This document shows positions 23,907 through 36,990 of a DNA stretch of 64,000 nt, piece by piece. The stretch is from assembly GCA_027886175.1 (NCBI GenBank), contig JAJNNQ010000026.1:25376001-25440000 (forward strand), written 5' to 3'. The notes beneath the pieces were generated by a model that saw only the letters and a program-made list of their open reading frames with translations, had not been told where the DNA came from and did no database searches. Position 1 is the stretch's first letter. Each line of letters begins with the position of its first letter. The stretch comes from Phylloscopus collybita. Lineage: Eukaryota; Chordata; Aves; Passeriformes; Phylloscopidae. The translations under genes were made by a program, and so were the position numbers.

Positions 23907-24792
23907 TGATGCAAACAAGCCTGCAGTTATTATTACTTTTTACTTTGTTGGGCTATGTTCTTACAGACTTTCATAGCTGCCAGGCTAATGATTTGCAAAC
24001 CTCATTAGATGTGGAAGATAACTTAAGTATCTTTAAATTACTGTACAGGAAAAATAGTTAAATCTTATTTGGATCTTCTGTGCAAATCAGTAATTCTAAT
24101 ACAGCAATGGATTCTCACAGGCAGTCTCTGATTTTGCAATGCTTGCAATGACCATTTATTCTGGAGGTCAGAATACATCTAGCTTTCTCTCACTCCTTAT
24201 ATTACAGTAGAACAGCACTGACAGCACTCCACCTGCCATGTCTGAGATGCTTTCAATGAGACAAGAGCACAGAAAATGACCAAGGAGAAACATTCAAGGA
24301 ATGCAAGTCCCAAATACTAACTATTAAAATAAAATCACACACTTGAAACACTCTATTAAACTATTTTCTCTTTCTATTCATCTAGTTAGTTGATTTTTTC
24401 AGAGTTCCTGTGACAGAAATAGCCTCAGAAAGACTTTGCATTCCAGAGTTAGATAAATGAAGGAAAAATGTGTAGGCAGCATGTAGAGTCAAGGGAGATG
24501 GACAGACATTAGAACTGAATACAGGGAAGCCTCTTTGCTTTCTGCAGTCTGTCCTTTTTCCCAGCTTCGTGATGGTATCAACAATACACTGAAAAAAAGA
24601 TTCAACTTGTCCAGAGAAGACAAGGGATTCAATTTCAGATTACCTGCAAAGGCTGCAGGAAACACAAAGCAAATTGTTTTATCTGTTCACTCCCAAATCA
24701 CTGAGTAGGCATGCTATCAAGTCTCTTTTTCACTAGTTTCCCCTTATACAGTAAGAGGTGTGATTATTATGGACAAGGATGGTCAAGATGAT

Positions 24793-24832
24793 GGTAATAA
24801 TAATAACAACAATAATGATAGTAATAATAATG
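24793..24832. repeat. Imperfect (TAA)n microsatellite
   Basis: TAATAATAATAACAACAATA and further AAT units with point changes. Confidence 0.88.
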
Positions 24833-27429
24833 GTGACATAGCAGTAGAAGAAAAAACAAATGAGAAAATTACAAGTTAGAATTTTAGCTCATCGCTTGCT
24901 GAAGGCCCTCATCTACCCACTGCAACTGTAAGCCCCCATAATTCATAGCCCTATATTAATAGCACAGCAAGGACATAAAAATGTAAATATCCTTTCAAAT
25001 TTTTAAGTATTTACATAAAAAAAAATCTGGAGTGAAATGATAGTGACAATTCTGTTAGAATCCAAATATCTTTTCTGTGAGTGCAAACACATGTTAAAGT
25101 ACAGACAATAGCACAGTATTTTTCATTAACATCTCCAAAGCATAAGGACTGGTTTCTCTTTAGCCAATTTTTCCCAAACCTTTTCAGTTATTCAAAGATC
25201 TCAAGTTATGTTGCTTTTCTTTCAAAACCTGCCTTGTACATTCCTACCCATATCAACACATATCCAGCTAAACCTCTAATCTGATTTGTTGCGGTGAAAA
25301 TACCATGTAAGTTGTGTAAAACTAGTAAGGCCAAACAAGAAATCAAATGACACTAACACTTTTAATAAAGCCGAACATTAAGTTGAAAATATTCATGCCC
25401 TAACAGGAGGTGCTGAGGGCTAAGCATGTATTTGGGAGTTTCTGGGAACATTCATTATCAGCGAGTGCCACTCAGCTCTCTGTGAATTTGTTGATATGAC
25501 CCACTTTTCAAAAAAACCTGCTTTTGGAGGATGGTTTCCAAACCTTCCCTCATCACTTTGCTCTCTGTGTGCTTGCTGTCCTCAAAAACAGTTATCCACC
25601 AAGCAGCAGGTGCTGAGGTCTGCAAGATAATAGTGGTGGCCATTCATTTAAAAGAAAGAATGGCCCCCAAAGCTGTAAGTACTGAGACGGGAATTATAGC
25701 ACAAGCTCTTCGTATTGGGCTCCCACATTTACAAATATTGCACCTGTTGCTGTCCATCCCACAGACAATGCAATTTCCACCTTTCACCACTTCTGAGCTC
25801 CTCTGCTGCACCCCGAACTTCATGTGAATGAGATAAAGGCAGTTGTAGTAGGGAAGACTATCAGAATCTATGGCCCTTGTTTTCTTCCCTAAGGAAAGGA
25901 CAGTCAGGAGGAGCAGCATCTGTTCCTCTGGAGTGCTGCTATGGAGCACTGACCTGGGTGCTGAGATGAGGCTGCAATTCCTTCCAGCTCTGTGTACCAC
26001 GGCCATGCTTGGGACAGTAAACTTGGCTAACTTCAGTATAAATTAAAGCATTACGGAGGACATGGAGAAGATGAAGGCTCCTCCACGCAAAACGCCTTGT
26101 ATTCTGATTAACTCCTGTTATGCTGTACCACTTGCTAAGGTAGACATAGACTAACTTAAGGAACTAGTCATTTCCCCTCAGAGGGGAGAGACAAGGCATT
26201 GGAAAATTATACCTGTCTAAGCATTAGACTGTCCTCTGTGGAGGCCATGGCATCAACTGAGCTCCTAAAACAGGTAGTACAGTCTGCTCTATGCTAGGTG
26301 CTACAAAACGAGGATTTGCTGGGAAAATTCAGAAAGTGGATTGAGAGTGAATTGAACGAATATTAAGGTACTCATCTTAGAGAGTGATGGGGCAGTCCAA
26401 GACATTTTTAATGTATTTTTTCCAAAACCAGTGCTTGTCCTTCTTGAGTTGCAATGAAGATGTGTTTGCCAGGCCAGCAGTCACAAGGTGGTAAAACCAG
26501 ATTAATTTTCCTTACAACAGTAATGGACATTTTAAGAGATCCCCTGCAGTCCATTTTTTTATTAACAACATAGCCCACACAAGGGATATAGATCTCATCT
26601 AATATAACTTTGATGTCACAAGTAGCTACAGCTGAGTCTTTGCTGAAAATGGAAAATGTGACTTTAAAGAAATTAAAAAATAACCTATTAAGTATCTAAG
26701 ATAGAAATGAGACTTTTTCATGCTGTGTGGCTGAACTCCCAGTGAGAGTTTTTGCATCTCACCATTCCTATCCAGACTGTGTAACCCTTGCCAAGAAGTC
26801 TCCATCTCTGTCACGGTTCCTGGTCCTTTATTCTGCCCCCAAATCTGGCAGTATGTTCCCCAAATACGCAATATAGGAAAAAATAGCTCTTTCCTTTTTT
26901 TGTTGAAAGAAAAGTTTTCTGTGTATTTATTGTACTACCTGATCTTTCTTCTGCTAGATTTGGTATATTGCTAATAGTAAGGAAGTTTTATTTACCTCAG
27001 ATCACAAACCTTAGCAATAACCAATTTACTCCAGCATGTACTTGGAGACCACTGGATCTCTAAACTACAAGTCAGTAAAGAATTGAGTGCAGCTGTCAAG
27101 AAACTCTTGGGGGGGTCCAAATTATTCCATGGAAGACTAGGTGGTTTCAATTTTGTGCTCACTGCAGCTGAGTTGACAAAATCCTCTCTAAACCCCAAAC
27201 TTTGAAGCAAGACTGTAAGCAGTTGTTTTGTGCTAGATAACACAAGCTTACCTTATAAAGTAAAAATCTGGCAGATGGAGCATTAGAACTCCATAGTCTA
27301 AGACTTAGGTAGGCTCAAAGATTAATAAATGACAATATTATGCTAAATATAAAACGGAGTTCACGGATAAGGACATATCATAACGTCAGAGAGGGTAACA
27401 AATTCCCCTCTTCCATCCCAAACCAGAAC

Positions 27430-27474
27430 TTAACTACACCTGAGTGTAGTTAACTTCCACCTTACTGGTGGAAG
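27430..27474. repeat. Two abutting perfect hairpins
   Basis: Hairpin 1 has arms TTAACTACAC (27430-27439) and GTGTAGTTAA (27444-27453) with loop CTGA. Hairpin 2 starts at the very next base, with arms CTTCCACC (27454-27461) and GGTGGAAG (27467-27474) and loop TTACT. Neither arm pair has a mismatch. Confidence 0.93.
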
Positions 27475-30264
27475 ATGTTTACTCAACTTGCTCTTTATGA
27501 ACTTGATTGGTGGATTCAAGTAACTGTCAACAAATCCAGTTATGGAGAAAAGTATACATTTGCACTGATACCCACTTTTCATCTAGGCAAAAAGTAATCC
27601 ATAGATATCCTTTCTGTAAACAGTGTAAATGAGTTACTGAATTAATTAGGGTATCAGCAAGAAAACTAAAATATTTTAAAGATTAGATTTTAGAGGGGAC
27701 TATCCAGCATGAATCACTGCTTATCCCAGCAGACTGTCTTTCAGGGGAAAGAGGAGCAACAGAGAAATTTCTTCCCCCTTGTCCAACATGACTGATGAGC
27801 ATTCCTACCTTACATCTGTCTCATGGAGGAAAGATTTTGCAAATATAAAAGTTTCCTTTAAATTTTTTAGTAGTCCTATTGCCATGCATTGGCACTGAAG
27901 TTTTGAGAATTGGGGTTTTGAGAATTTTTCTAATCCTCTGGAGAGGCTTTTTAGCTGCTTTTAACTTTTATGGGTATTGTTATTGTTCTAATCATTCCCT
28001 CATAAATGCTTAAAAGAGGAGAAAATCTTCTTTTGAGAACACTCTGGCTAATAGTTTGAGATTCAATATATTTTTGAATTAGGACTGTGGGCACTAGAGT
28101 AGCTTAAAAAGAGTGTCAGAGTAAAGTCCAGAGAGCTTTGCTAAAATATCCTGGAAAATCTTAAACATTAGAAATCATCACCAGTGTTTAAAAGTTGTTC
28201 CACATGAAAATATCTTTGACAATGAATGATAAGAAAGACTGAATCTCAGGCATAACTCAAAAATTCTGCAATCAGAAAGTAAAATATGCTATTACTGGAA
28301 GAGCAATGAATTAATTTATGCACTATTTATGGTAATTAGAATATTTCTCACTTTGTTTACTGGGTGTTATAAAAACACTTAACTGAACAAGTACAAATTA
28401 CTATCAGTGATTTCTGAAGACATAGAAATTATCATATAAAATAAAATCTGATGTCTTCTGAAACCAGTACTTTAGAACACCTGGGAAAAGTACTAGAGGC
28501 ATATCATTGGTAGATCTAACTAGAACATTTATGATTCAAAGACCTGCATAAAGGTGTTTCATTTCTTCAGATCGCACTTAGTTATGAAAATGCCTCCATC
28601 AGTTCCACCTGCTTCTATATAGGTTAACTACTGGCATAACAGATTTTTACAAGTGGAATAGAATTTTATTATTGATATAACTGAGAGCAGAATATTACCT
28701 GTCAATATTTGTAAATCAAAACTCCTTTAATATAAAAGCTGCTCAGCATAAAAAAGGAGAAAATTCTATGTGGAAACCAATCTATTACCTGTATAGAAAT
28801 CCTAACTGACCTCAATGAGTAACAATAAAACCAACGTGATTTACTATCAGGATGATTCCACATCGTCAGCACCCTGGTGTCTAAATGCTGCTAGGCTCAG
28901 CTTTTCTGCTCCTCTCCCCCAGGTCTGAGTTTGCAACCAGTCTTTCCTTAAGTGTTGTCTCAGAAATTCACAAGAGACTTTTGTGTTGGCAGTGCTAAAG
29001 TTGGGAAGGGACAAGGTTTGACCTGCATACCAAGAATCACAGATATGTTTTTAGCTTTTCAAAAATAATATTTTTTCTAGTATGGCACTCTGTGGCATAG
29101 AGAGGAAATTTCAAGATGTATAAATGTGCTGACAAATATTGTTTCTCACTGCTTATTTAAATCCTGGATTTTGTTAGATTACCATTCTTTTAAAATACAT
29201 AGAGTGAATGCCTAGGGTATTGAACACAATAAATCCACATTTTGATTTACCTGAATCTTTACTTTCAGTTGAAAAATATTCAGAACAGAAGGTAGAAAAA
29301 AAATTTGCTCATCACAAAAACTTTTCTAAGGCCATTTGTGCAGTACAACAAAATGTTCCAGGTTTCATCAGTGTTATCTTGCAGCCAACTAATGAAAAAA
29401 TCTATGAGTGTTTGTGGTCAATTCAAGCATTTAAATCAATTACAATGATTATGAACACATTGCATCCAATGTGCCTTTGTGAAATGTGGTTTCTAGTACC
29501 TGTAATGAACAGGCAGGATGATGACACCCCATTTTACTGCCCAAAGGAGAGGAAAAAGCCCAAGCAAGACTTTCATATGTGACAATTGATTAGTTCCTTT
29601 GCATTTCTCTTATTATGAAGCATTTTGACCAACATATAATTCAATTAAATTGTTTGTACTAGGGTCTTGCCTGAAAGCAAAAAAGATATGTAAATGCTTT
29701 TGAAGTTTAATTAAAATGGGATTTAATATAGTATTTTCACAGTTTCCTCTTAAGAAGTAAGGGAAACCACACAAACAGATGAACATGAAAAAAAATGGTC
29801 AATTATTTTGGTAGTCATACTAAAATAACTAACGTACAGGATATACTTAGAAATAAATTGTGCCTTTATTTCTTTTCAAACAGTACCATCAACTTTGCAT
29901 ATAGATTAAAACATATATGCTACAAAATTATTGATCTAAGGGGGAATCAATCTATTTCAAATTAATATTCTGTGACTGAAACATAGAACCATATTACTCC
30001 TTCAGACTGCTGTGAATATAGATATCTGTCAAACTATAACATTACGTTATCTTTATAAACTTTCATTTGCCACAGGAAATATTTTAGGCCAGAACTAGAT
30101 CTAAAGGTGTTTTGGAAAAGGGGAATGTATTTTATATTTTTTATGTGTCTATAGTTAGATCATATTGGAAGAAGACAGAACTCATCCCAACAGTTATGGA
30201 TAGAAAGCACAACCATTGTAGAGGGTTTTACCAAAAGAACTTAGGAGAAAGTTATGGTTTTTTT

Positions 30265-30385
30265 TAATCTACCCATTGAAGGACTCCCTCAGGAAAAAAA
30301 AAATCATAATTGACACAAGTAGTTGGTCTCTGTAGTCTTGTAGGTGCCTTGCAACTCAGCATCACTCATTCTGTGACTCTGTAAT
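30265..30385 (+). mobile_element. Decayed CR1 LINE 3' end
   Basis: TAGGTGCCTTGCAACTCAGC followed by CATTCTGTGACTCTGTAATG keeps the order of a CR1 tail, with the terminal ATTCTRTGA octamers mutated. The upstream limit is a guess. Confidence 0.5.
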
Positions 30386-31219
30386 GTTCAGAAATGAAAA
30401 GAACAAACTCTCGAATGAGTTTGACAGAACACTATAGACTAGAAAATATGGGAGGAATCAATCACTTTTTTTTTTGAAAGACAGTGGGGATATGTTTAGA
30501 GTATGACAGATGGTCTATTAGGAAGTTTATGTCTAACTCACTTCAGAGATTATATGTTGCTTCTATTTTATTTTAGCAAGTAATACATTGGAGTTTCTTG
30601 GTACTCCTGTGATTTCTGACACCCATCTTTGTTATCTACAGCAGATAAGTAGGTAAGACTCAAGTTCTTTGAAACACAAACTATGTGTGTGTTTGGTTCT
30701 GCAACATATTTTCCAGAATTTGACCTATTTTCTGTTGTATTTGGAATTTTAAAAAGAACCAAACCCACCACAGGAATGGATAGTAATTGATCTCAAATTT
30801 TTTTCTTAGGAGTTAATATATATGCACAAAAGGATTAGAGTAAATATGAGTAAAAAAAAAAAATCTTTCTCTTTCTCAAAATTGTTTGCACTTGTTTAAA
30901 TTATGTTGTGCAAGCAAGCATCTTATTTGAAGAGTCTATTCCAATGTATTTTTCCAATGTGTCACAGCATTGAAATGAACCAGGTGTACAGAGCATGATT
31001 TCCTCAGACAAGTCTTAGCTATGTGGTGCTGGATTCAGATGTTGTTGCAAGAAAGTTTTATATATGTTATATAGTTTATATATGTTTATATAGTTTTATA
31101 TCTATCCCATCTTTTTGGACCTAAAACTGCTGATAAGCAGCCCACTGCTCTCATACTGCTATCAAAGTTATTCCAACAGAGTCCATTTTGAAACAAGGTA
31201 AAAGCTGAAAATATACATC
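30386..31219. other. Unique DNA with an AT-rich tandem
   Basis: No gene is recognised. It includes an 18/19-bp TTTATATATGTTATATAG tandem (31057-31102). Confidence 0.5.
31057..31102. repeat. 18-19-bp AT-rich tandem repeat
   Basis: TTTATATATGTTATATAG (31057-31074), then TTTATATATGTTTATATAG (31075-31093), then a partial third unit. Confidence 0.88.
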
Positions 31220-31861
31220 TGTTCTAGGGTGACTTTATGGTGCTTGTAACCCCAATCATCTGTTCTGTATGTGCTGTATATTAAGTTCTGTACCTTTACA
31301 GATGGGAGCGAAGAGGAGAAAGCAGCAGCAGCAGTTTGTTTTGAGAAAACTGCCTGACTCCCACACGGCCTGGCTGCGGCCTTCGTCTGAGGCACGGACA
31401 GCGGTGGGACAGAGACCTCCTGTGCTTTTAGTTAGTTTTAGCTAGCTGAGGCAGAGAAGTTCCCTAGACTTTTTTTTTTTTTTTTTCCTTTTTTCTTGGG
31501 ACTGTTTAAATCTGCTCTGGACTGAAAATCCCAGAGGAGCAGTGAGGGCTGGCACCTGCGGCCGCCGGGCCTGGCCCTGCGGAGGGAGTGGGGCTGGTGA
31601 GAGACTGAGGGAGCTGAGCTGCACCCATGGCAAGGACTGTCTCTGTTTGCCATCTCTCTGCAGAGCGGCCAGAGGTTTTATTGTTTCATATTATTAATTC
31701 TTTGTGCTTCTTGGCACTTTGTTGGTAAAATAAATAGTTTTTTCCACTTTTCTCCAAGGAGGTTCTTTCCTGGACTGATTGGGGAGGGGCCATTTGGGTT
31801 TGCCTCCCAGAGGGACCCTACTTGGGGGTTTTCCTCCCAAATTTGCCCTAAACCCAGACCA
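31220..31861 (+). mobile_element. Solo LTR of an avian endogenous retrovirus, family 2
   Basis: Begins TGTTCTAGGGTGACTTTATGG and ends TTGCCCTAAACCCAGACCA. The U3 and leader-like part includes the GC-rich block near 31550-31640, with a T-run at 31470-31486. An AATAAA signal lies at 31729-31734, followed by TTTTTTCCACTTTTCTCCAAG and the GGGAGGGGCC block that I recognise as this LTR's U5. At 642 bp it looks full length, with no viral genes adjoining. Only a weak CATC match flanks it, so a target-site duplication is not established and the right end could shift by a few bases. Confidence 0.8.
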
Positions 31862-32195
31862 TGTGCATCCCTTGATGACAGTCAGCCATGGCTATTTCCT
31901 CCTTGCCCTACATGGAAGCCAATAGCAGAGGTTAGTTAGGCTAGATCTGATATGTGAATGGAAGTCACCTACAAAGGTACATTTTATTTCTCTCTTTGAT
32001 CTTCCAGAGTCTTAAGGCCGTCTAACACTGCTTAGTAGGGGAAGGAACTAACATTTGCAAGTGCTGGACTCAGATGTGCAAAAAAAGGATGTCAACTTTC
32101 AGTTAAGTACTTTCTTAGAAGTGACTTATAATATTAAAGGATTTTTTTTTTCTAGAGGTGTAATTTGAACAGTACAAAACATCGCCAATGAAGAC
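31862..32195. other. Short unique stretch
   Basis: Nothing is recognised. A T-run at 32139-32151 precedes the next CR1. Confidence 0.45.
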
Positions 32196-32431
32196 TGATG
32201 AAAGGAGGAGGAGGACAAAGAGAGAATGTCACCCTCTATCCCAGTGACCAGCATGGAGCTTCACCTGGGATTGGACAAGGAACTGATCAAGAGTTTAAGG
32301 GTCGGGATTAATGGAAGGGAGGGCAGGTACGGGTGATACTGTAATGAGGGTAATGGCATCCCTGCCATGGCAAGTGGGTTGAAAAAAGATCTTTAAGGTT
32401 CCTTCCAAAAAAATATTCTATGATTCTATGA
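32196..32431 (+). mobile_element. CR1 LINE, internally deleted (endonuclease region joined to 3' tail)
   Basis: 32200-32350 resembles the CR1 stretch leading into the endonuclease part of ORF2. The landmarks are GGAGCTTCACCTGGGATTGG, AGAGTTTAAGGGTCGGGATT and GGTACGGGTGATACTGTAAT, where CR1 encodes the start of the YRPP block. At about 32351 it jumps to the CR1 3' end, with CCCTGCCATGGCAAGTGGG and ATTCTATGATTCTATGAC. Reverse transcriptase is missing entirely. The tail is nearly the same subfamily as at 5360-5456. The AACC stretch before the octamers is replaced by an A-run. The tail is certain; the upstream identification is from memory. Confidence 0.78.
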
Positions 32432-33732
32432 CCTAATTCAAAAAAGAGGAAACTAATATTATTCGTGAAGCCTCTCTTTGTTCATGGATCAGCTTTAGTC
32501 CAGAGTCATGGCTAGACTTCTAATGCTCAGATTTCTGCTCTGAAACAGACTCTACTCATATTCCTTTTCAGTAAGAGCAAAACCCAGCTGTCAGCCTGAA
32601 ACAAAAAGATAAGAACTTTCCATTTTTCTCAGCATTTTGACAAAACACTCATGTAGTTTTATGCTGACTATTTGGCATTTCTGATATACAGCTTAAGGAG
32701 TCTCTTTCTCAGACTTTTGAGCAAATACTAATAGCTAAGGCATACTTAAAAGTGGCTTACAGACACTCAGGAACTTTGGGGGATTTACTTTTAATACCAA
32801 GAGAAGGATAAAGTTTTTTCTGGCACGAAAGAACTCAAAAGAGTCCCTGCTCCATTCACCTCTTAATTTTCAAACTGTTGGGTTTTGTTTGTATCATAAT
32901 TGCATCCAAGGACCACAATCATGAACAACATTAACAGGCAAGAATAAACAGCCTGGGAACAATTATTTTAGTCTAAGTTACAACACAGCTCTGTGCTCTA
33001 GCTTACAGTGTAGGTGCAACATAGATAGAATTTTGCTGTCTGTCCAAACACCTCAAATGAATACCCTGGACTGTAGCCACACAGTTAAATCCTGTACACT
33101 AAAATGAAGCACCTAAGTACAGCAGGGTCTTTCCCTGGAGAACTGGAGTCACTTCTCTCCCTGAGAATTTAAGACATCTGTTTCAGAAAAGTATTATTTA
33201 GGTCTTTAGAGTTAGGACAAGTATGATCTTGAATCAGGTGTAGTGACTCCCAGTGTATGTTTCTGAGGTATCTTGTAAGTGACACATTCATGTTTCTTAA
33301 TAAACCACAGTTTATCCCATCTTTACACTAAAGTAGAATTATCTGTCCACTTGGTGTTAATACATCACAATTGGAGCACTGTGAATCTACATTGCTGTAG
33401 CCAATACTTATTACTGTCCAAGAAAGTAAATCCTTATGGAAATAAAGAACAAGAATGAAGGGAAAGAAAAAACAATTAGGTTTACTGTCCACATGAGCAG
33501 GATAGAGAGCCTAGAAGAGTAAAATTCCATTAAAAATTAACACATCCAATTATACATCTTGGTGTTTACAGGCACATTAGGGAGCTGAACTCCCACTTTA
33601 GTGAATGGAGATCCACCCAGTAGAGAAGTGCTTCTACTAGAACCAGAGCAAATGGCTGCACAGCTTGAAAAATCCTTAAATATACTTAGGACCCAGTGGT
33701 GAGTTCCAAAGAGTAAAACCAGATAAATTATA
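32432..33732. other. Unique non-coding DNA
   Basis: No repeat family or gene is recognised. Confidence 0.45.
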
Positions 33733-33905
33733 TAATCAAAGAATATCCTGAGTTGAAAGGGACTCTCAAGGATCATCAAGTCCAACATCCGGCTCTGCAC
33801 ATGACAACTCCAAAAATCACACCATGTATCTGAAAGCATTATCCCAACACTTGAACTTCAAATTCAGGCAATACGGAACTCACCTCTTTCTAATTGCCTG
33901 GTGTG
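33733..33905 (-). mobile_element. CR1 LINE 3' fragment
   Basis: AATCAAAGAATATCCTGAGT, GAAAGGGACTCTCAAGGATC, ATCAAGTCCAACATCCGGC and AAAAATCACACCATGTATCT are the reverse complement of a CR1 3' end. This subfamily differs from the one at 9785. It is truncated on its 5' side near 33905. Confidence 0.87.
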
Positions 33906-36900
33906 GGAATATCAAACTGGCACATTTCCCAAACACTTTACCTGCCTCTGTCAGAAACTTATCCTGAAATGGAAGTTATAAAACAGCATTTTTTTATTTA
34001 GCTGACAACAGTTTTCTTTTTCAGTTTGTAAATAACATCTTCAAAATCTCCTGCTCTGAGGCATCTTTTTCCATACGAGTTTCATCGTGTATTTACCATC
34101 CATTTCTGATGGCATTTGTATTCATTTTCCCCCACATCTTTTGTGCTCTTTAATCTTTACTTTGTTTGACTTCCTGTACCATTCTTCTCCTAAAAATCCT
34201 TTTCTATTTGTTTCTGTAATCACTGCCTCTCACACATACCCTCTTATATGTCCCAAAATACTTTTCATTGCTCACGCCTTTCCCAAGGGCCTTCCTCTCC
34301 TCCTGCACTTCCCTCATTTATGCAGAGAAACAATGCTCAGACTAACACCCAGGAGATCTCATCCTCCAGCAGTTCGGTGGGTCGGCTACCCTTCTCTGAA
34401 GTGAGAATCAGATAGGAAGCTTTCCTCCCAAGAGACTGCTTAAGTAGTGAACAATACCAGCAGAAATGAATTTACAGTACAATTTCTACTTTGACTAACA
34501 CCCACCTGTGTCAGATACTTATCATTGGAGAGGATGAATCATCACCCAGAGAGTATCTTTGCTCTCTGCTGTCTGTAGGTGGGAAACCAGATGATTAGTT
34601 TAGAACAGCTGTCTCACGGAAGAAAAGGGAAAAATCAGCAAGCAAAGCCCAATCAATGCCAGAGGTCAGAAGTTCCTTGCCCAAATTGAAGCTCTTCACT
34701 CCCAATTCTGCTCTTAGAGAGAACAGGCAACTTCAGCGAAACAGTTTGTCTCACCTATCATAACCACCATCTGAGGATGAGTGGCATTGCCTTCTGAAGC
34801 AGCTTTGTGGTTGGCTACAGAGGGGAGTAAGGTGCTAAGCGTAGGTTGGTAAGACTAACTTTTAAACAGGGTATAAATGTTAAAGCAGGTATGCTACCAT
34901 ACGGTTTATGTGGGAGTGAAAATATAAATAAGTAGCAATTTGGCATTTATTGCACACTGGAGGCCCTAGTAAACTTGGGTACGAGAAGTTCTCCTAAGGC
35001 TCACATCACAGTGACTGCATTTTGGGACTAGCATCTGGCCAGTCTTCATCACAGAGTGCTCCAGAGTCAAGATGATCTCTTTTGAGCTCTCAATCTCTTT
35101 GCTACTGCTTGCATTACTTATATTCAAGATTCAGGAGCTATTAAAATTCAGAAAATGATGACAAACATATAATCCATTAGTGAAGTTTATTGCTTTTTTC
35201 TAATACATGATGTTAAGGATAAGAATTATTTATGACCAGCATGCATGCAAATCAGTAAGGAAGAATTTGATTCCCTCGTGAGCGACTGAAGTGACAAAGA
35301 TGAACTTTGAAATATGTTTGAAATGTTGTACGCTGTTACTGCATGTTTTCACCACACTCAAAATAAGAAGTTAATTGCAGGCAGGCTGGAAAATAATGAG
35401 ATAGCATCATCATTTACAAACAGTGACAACCCTAATACGGTAAATAAGTATGACAACTGAATGAGTAATATGCTGTTTCACTCTGAACCCTGTACAAGGT
35501 GTTTTTCTTACAGCTTATGATAATTTTTAACTCTCTATAAGAGAATATGGTATCTTCATCCAAAGGAAGCATTGTAATATATAACAAAAGCAGATATCAG
35601 TAACAGAACATCAAAAAGAAGACATCTATTTTCTTTGAGCAAGAAGATATGTTTGGGACTCAGGGGAAACATTTGCATTAGTGTAAATGCCATCATTATC
35701 TCAAAAACAATTACTTTGCTACACAGGGTAAAGAGGAGTCTGTAGATCCAGCTTCAAACACCAAAATTTCTCCTGATACTAGTGTTTGAATTTTCCATAA
35801 TTTTACCCTTATTTCTGAATGATGCATAATTTTTTTTTTTTTTTATTACCAGTTCATAGACAGAGTTCTTCCATCATTTTAATCAGAGACAGTCTCCTCA
35901 AATATGTAAGTCTGTGCTTTTAATTCACTGTGACAGACAGCTAAACCTCAAGAATTTTATATTTCCTCTGGGGAGAAAAGACACAAAACGGTTGGTTACA
36001 CTTAATTTATCATGTGTGTAATGTGAATGTTTACATCATCCTAGCAATAGCATGAACAACCAAAGTGTGTCTGATTTAAAACTCGGTTCCAGATGGTTTT
36101 CAAACTGAACATATTATGAAGAAAATTAAAAGTGAAAAAAAAAAGAATTGTTCTTATGTCTATCATGCATTTGAATAAGGAAAATCCCTCAAAAAGAGAA
36201 TCTGTTACCAGTGACAGTTTTTACTATCTGCATAAGCATGACCTTGATTAATGAGCATAGAATGATATGTATCATGTGAGCTGTCTAAACAGAAGGCAGA
36301 TATCTACTAAGTGTTCAATGTTGCTAAAATTTTGGCAAAGACAACCTCTTTGAAACTGTTCAGAAGATGAGACAGTGAGAGGAATCCTAACAGCAAAAAA
36401 AAAAAAAAAAAAAGGCAAAATATTTCTCCTTTATTCAACCATATAAAGAGCTTGGCTTGTACATGACCCATAGTAAACACAACACAACTCTTCGATGAAT
36501 ATCTATTGGCACTGCAATAGCACTGAGATTTCTTAAAGACCATTGTGGGCTTTCAAAACCAAAAATGCTTAGTAGCAATACAGTCATTGTCATATAAAGG
36601 GATAAAAGCCCCCAGAAGGGATTGAAGGCATATTTTCTCTTATTCTGCAAAGGACAGGTGAGGCAAAAGGGAATGAAATTACTCAAGTAAGGCAGTGAGT
36701 GTTGTAAATACAACCCATGAATGGAAGCTTCATCTTTTCACAACTCTGACCAGATCCAGCAGAACAAATATCCCCCTGGAGGACACCAGAACAGTTAGCC
36801 ACTTTTCACTGCTGGATAAGGAAGCAACATTCAGCTGAAGGAAGAGTGCTTCAGCAGAAAACCAAATCTACAGCTCTGAGGTAGGTATTTCAGCAGACTA

Positions 36901-36985
36901 AACCTAACCCATGGTATCTGAATGAGAAGACTGACGAAATCCCCTGTTGCTAGATGTGGTCAGGAGAGCTGTGATTGTGTTGATC
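33906..36985. other. Unique DNA with homopolymer runs
   Basis: No gene is recognised. A T-run (35830-35844) and an A19 run (36395-36413) are the only simple repeats. The latter encodes a poly-Phe stretch in an otherwise featureless minus-strand frame. Confidence 0.45.
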
Positions 36986-36990
36986 GATAG
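36986..36990. repeat. Target-site duplication, left copy (GATAG)
   Basis: Exact five-base match to 37722-37726, directly before the LTR terminal TG. Five bases is usual for ERVL/gamma-like classes, but 4-6 overlaps between classes. Confidence 0.85.

Larger units (their letters stand above)
20092..30264. other. Long unique stretch, no gene recognised
   Basis: About 10 kb with no LTR or CR1 that I can recognise. Listed separately are a foldback element (20481), a tandem duplication (23581), an A-rich tract (23841), a TAA array (24793) and paired hairpins (27430). Frames at 25644-26006 (minus) and 29208-29582 (plus) are the longest but match no family known to me. Confidence 0.45.

Noticed and set aside
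25644..26006. 120-codon minus frame with a CxxC...CxxCxC cysteine cluster
   Set aside because: It could suggest a zinc knuckle, but spacing fits no family that I know, a stop lies ten codons before the start, and the flanks show no exon structure.
29208..29582. 124-codon plus frame
   Set aside because: No domain, signal or repeat. Its length is within chance for AT-rich DNA of this size.
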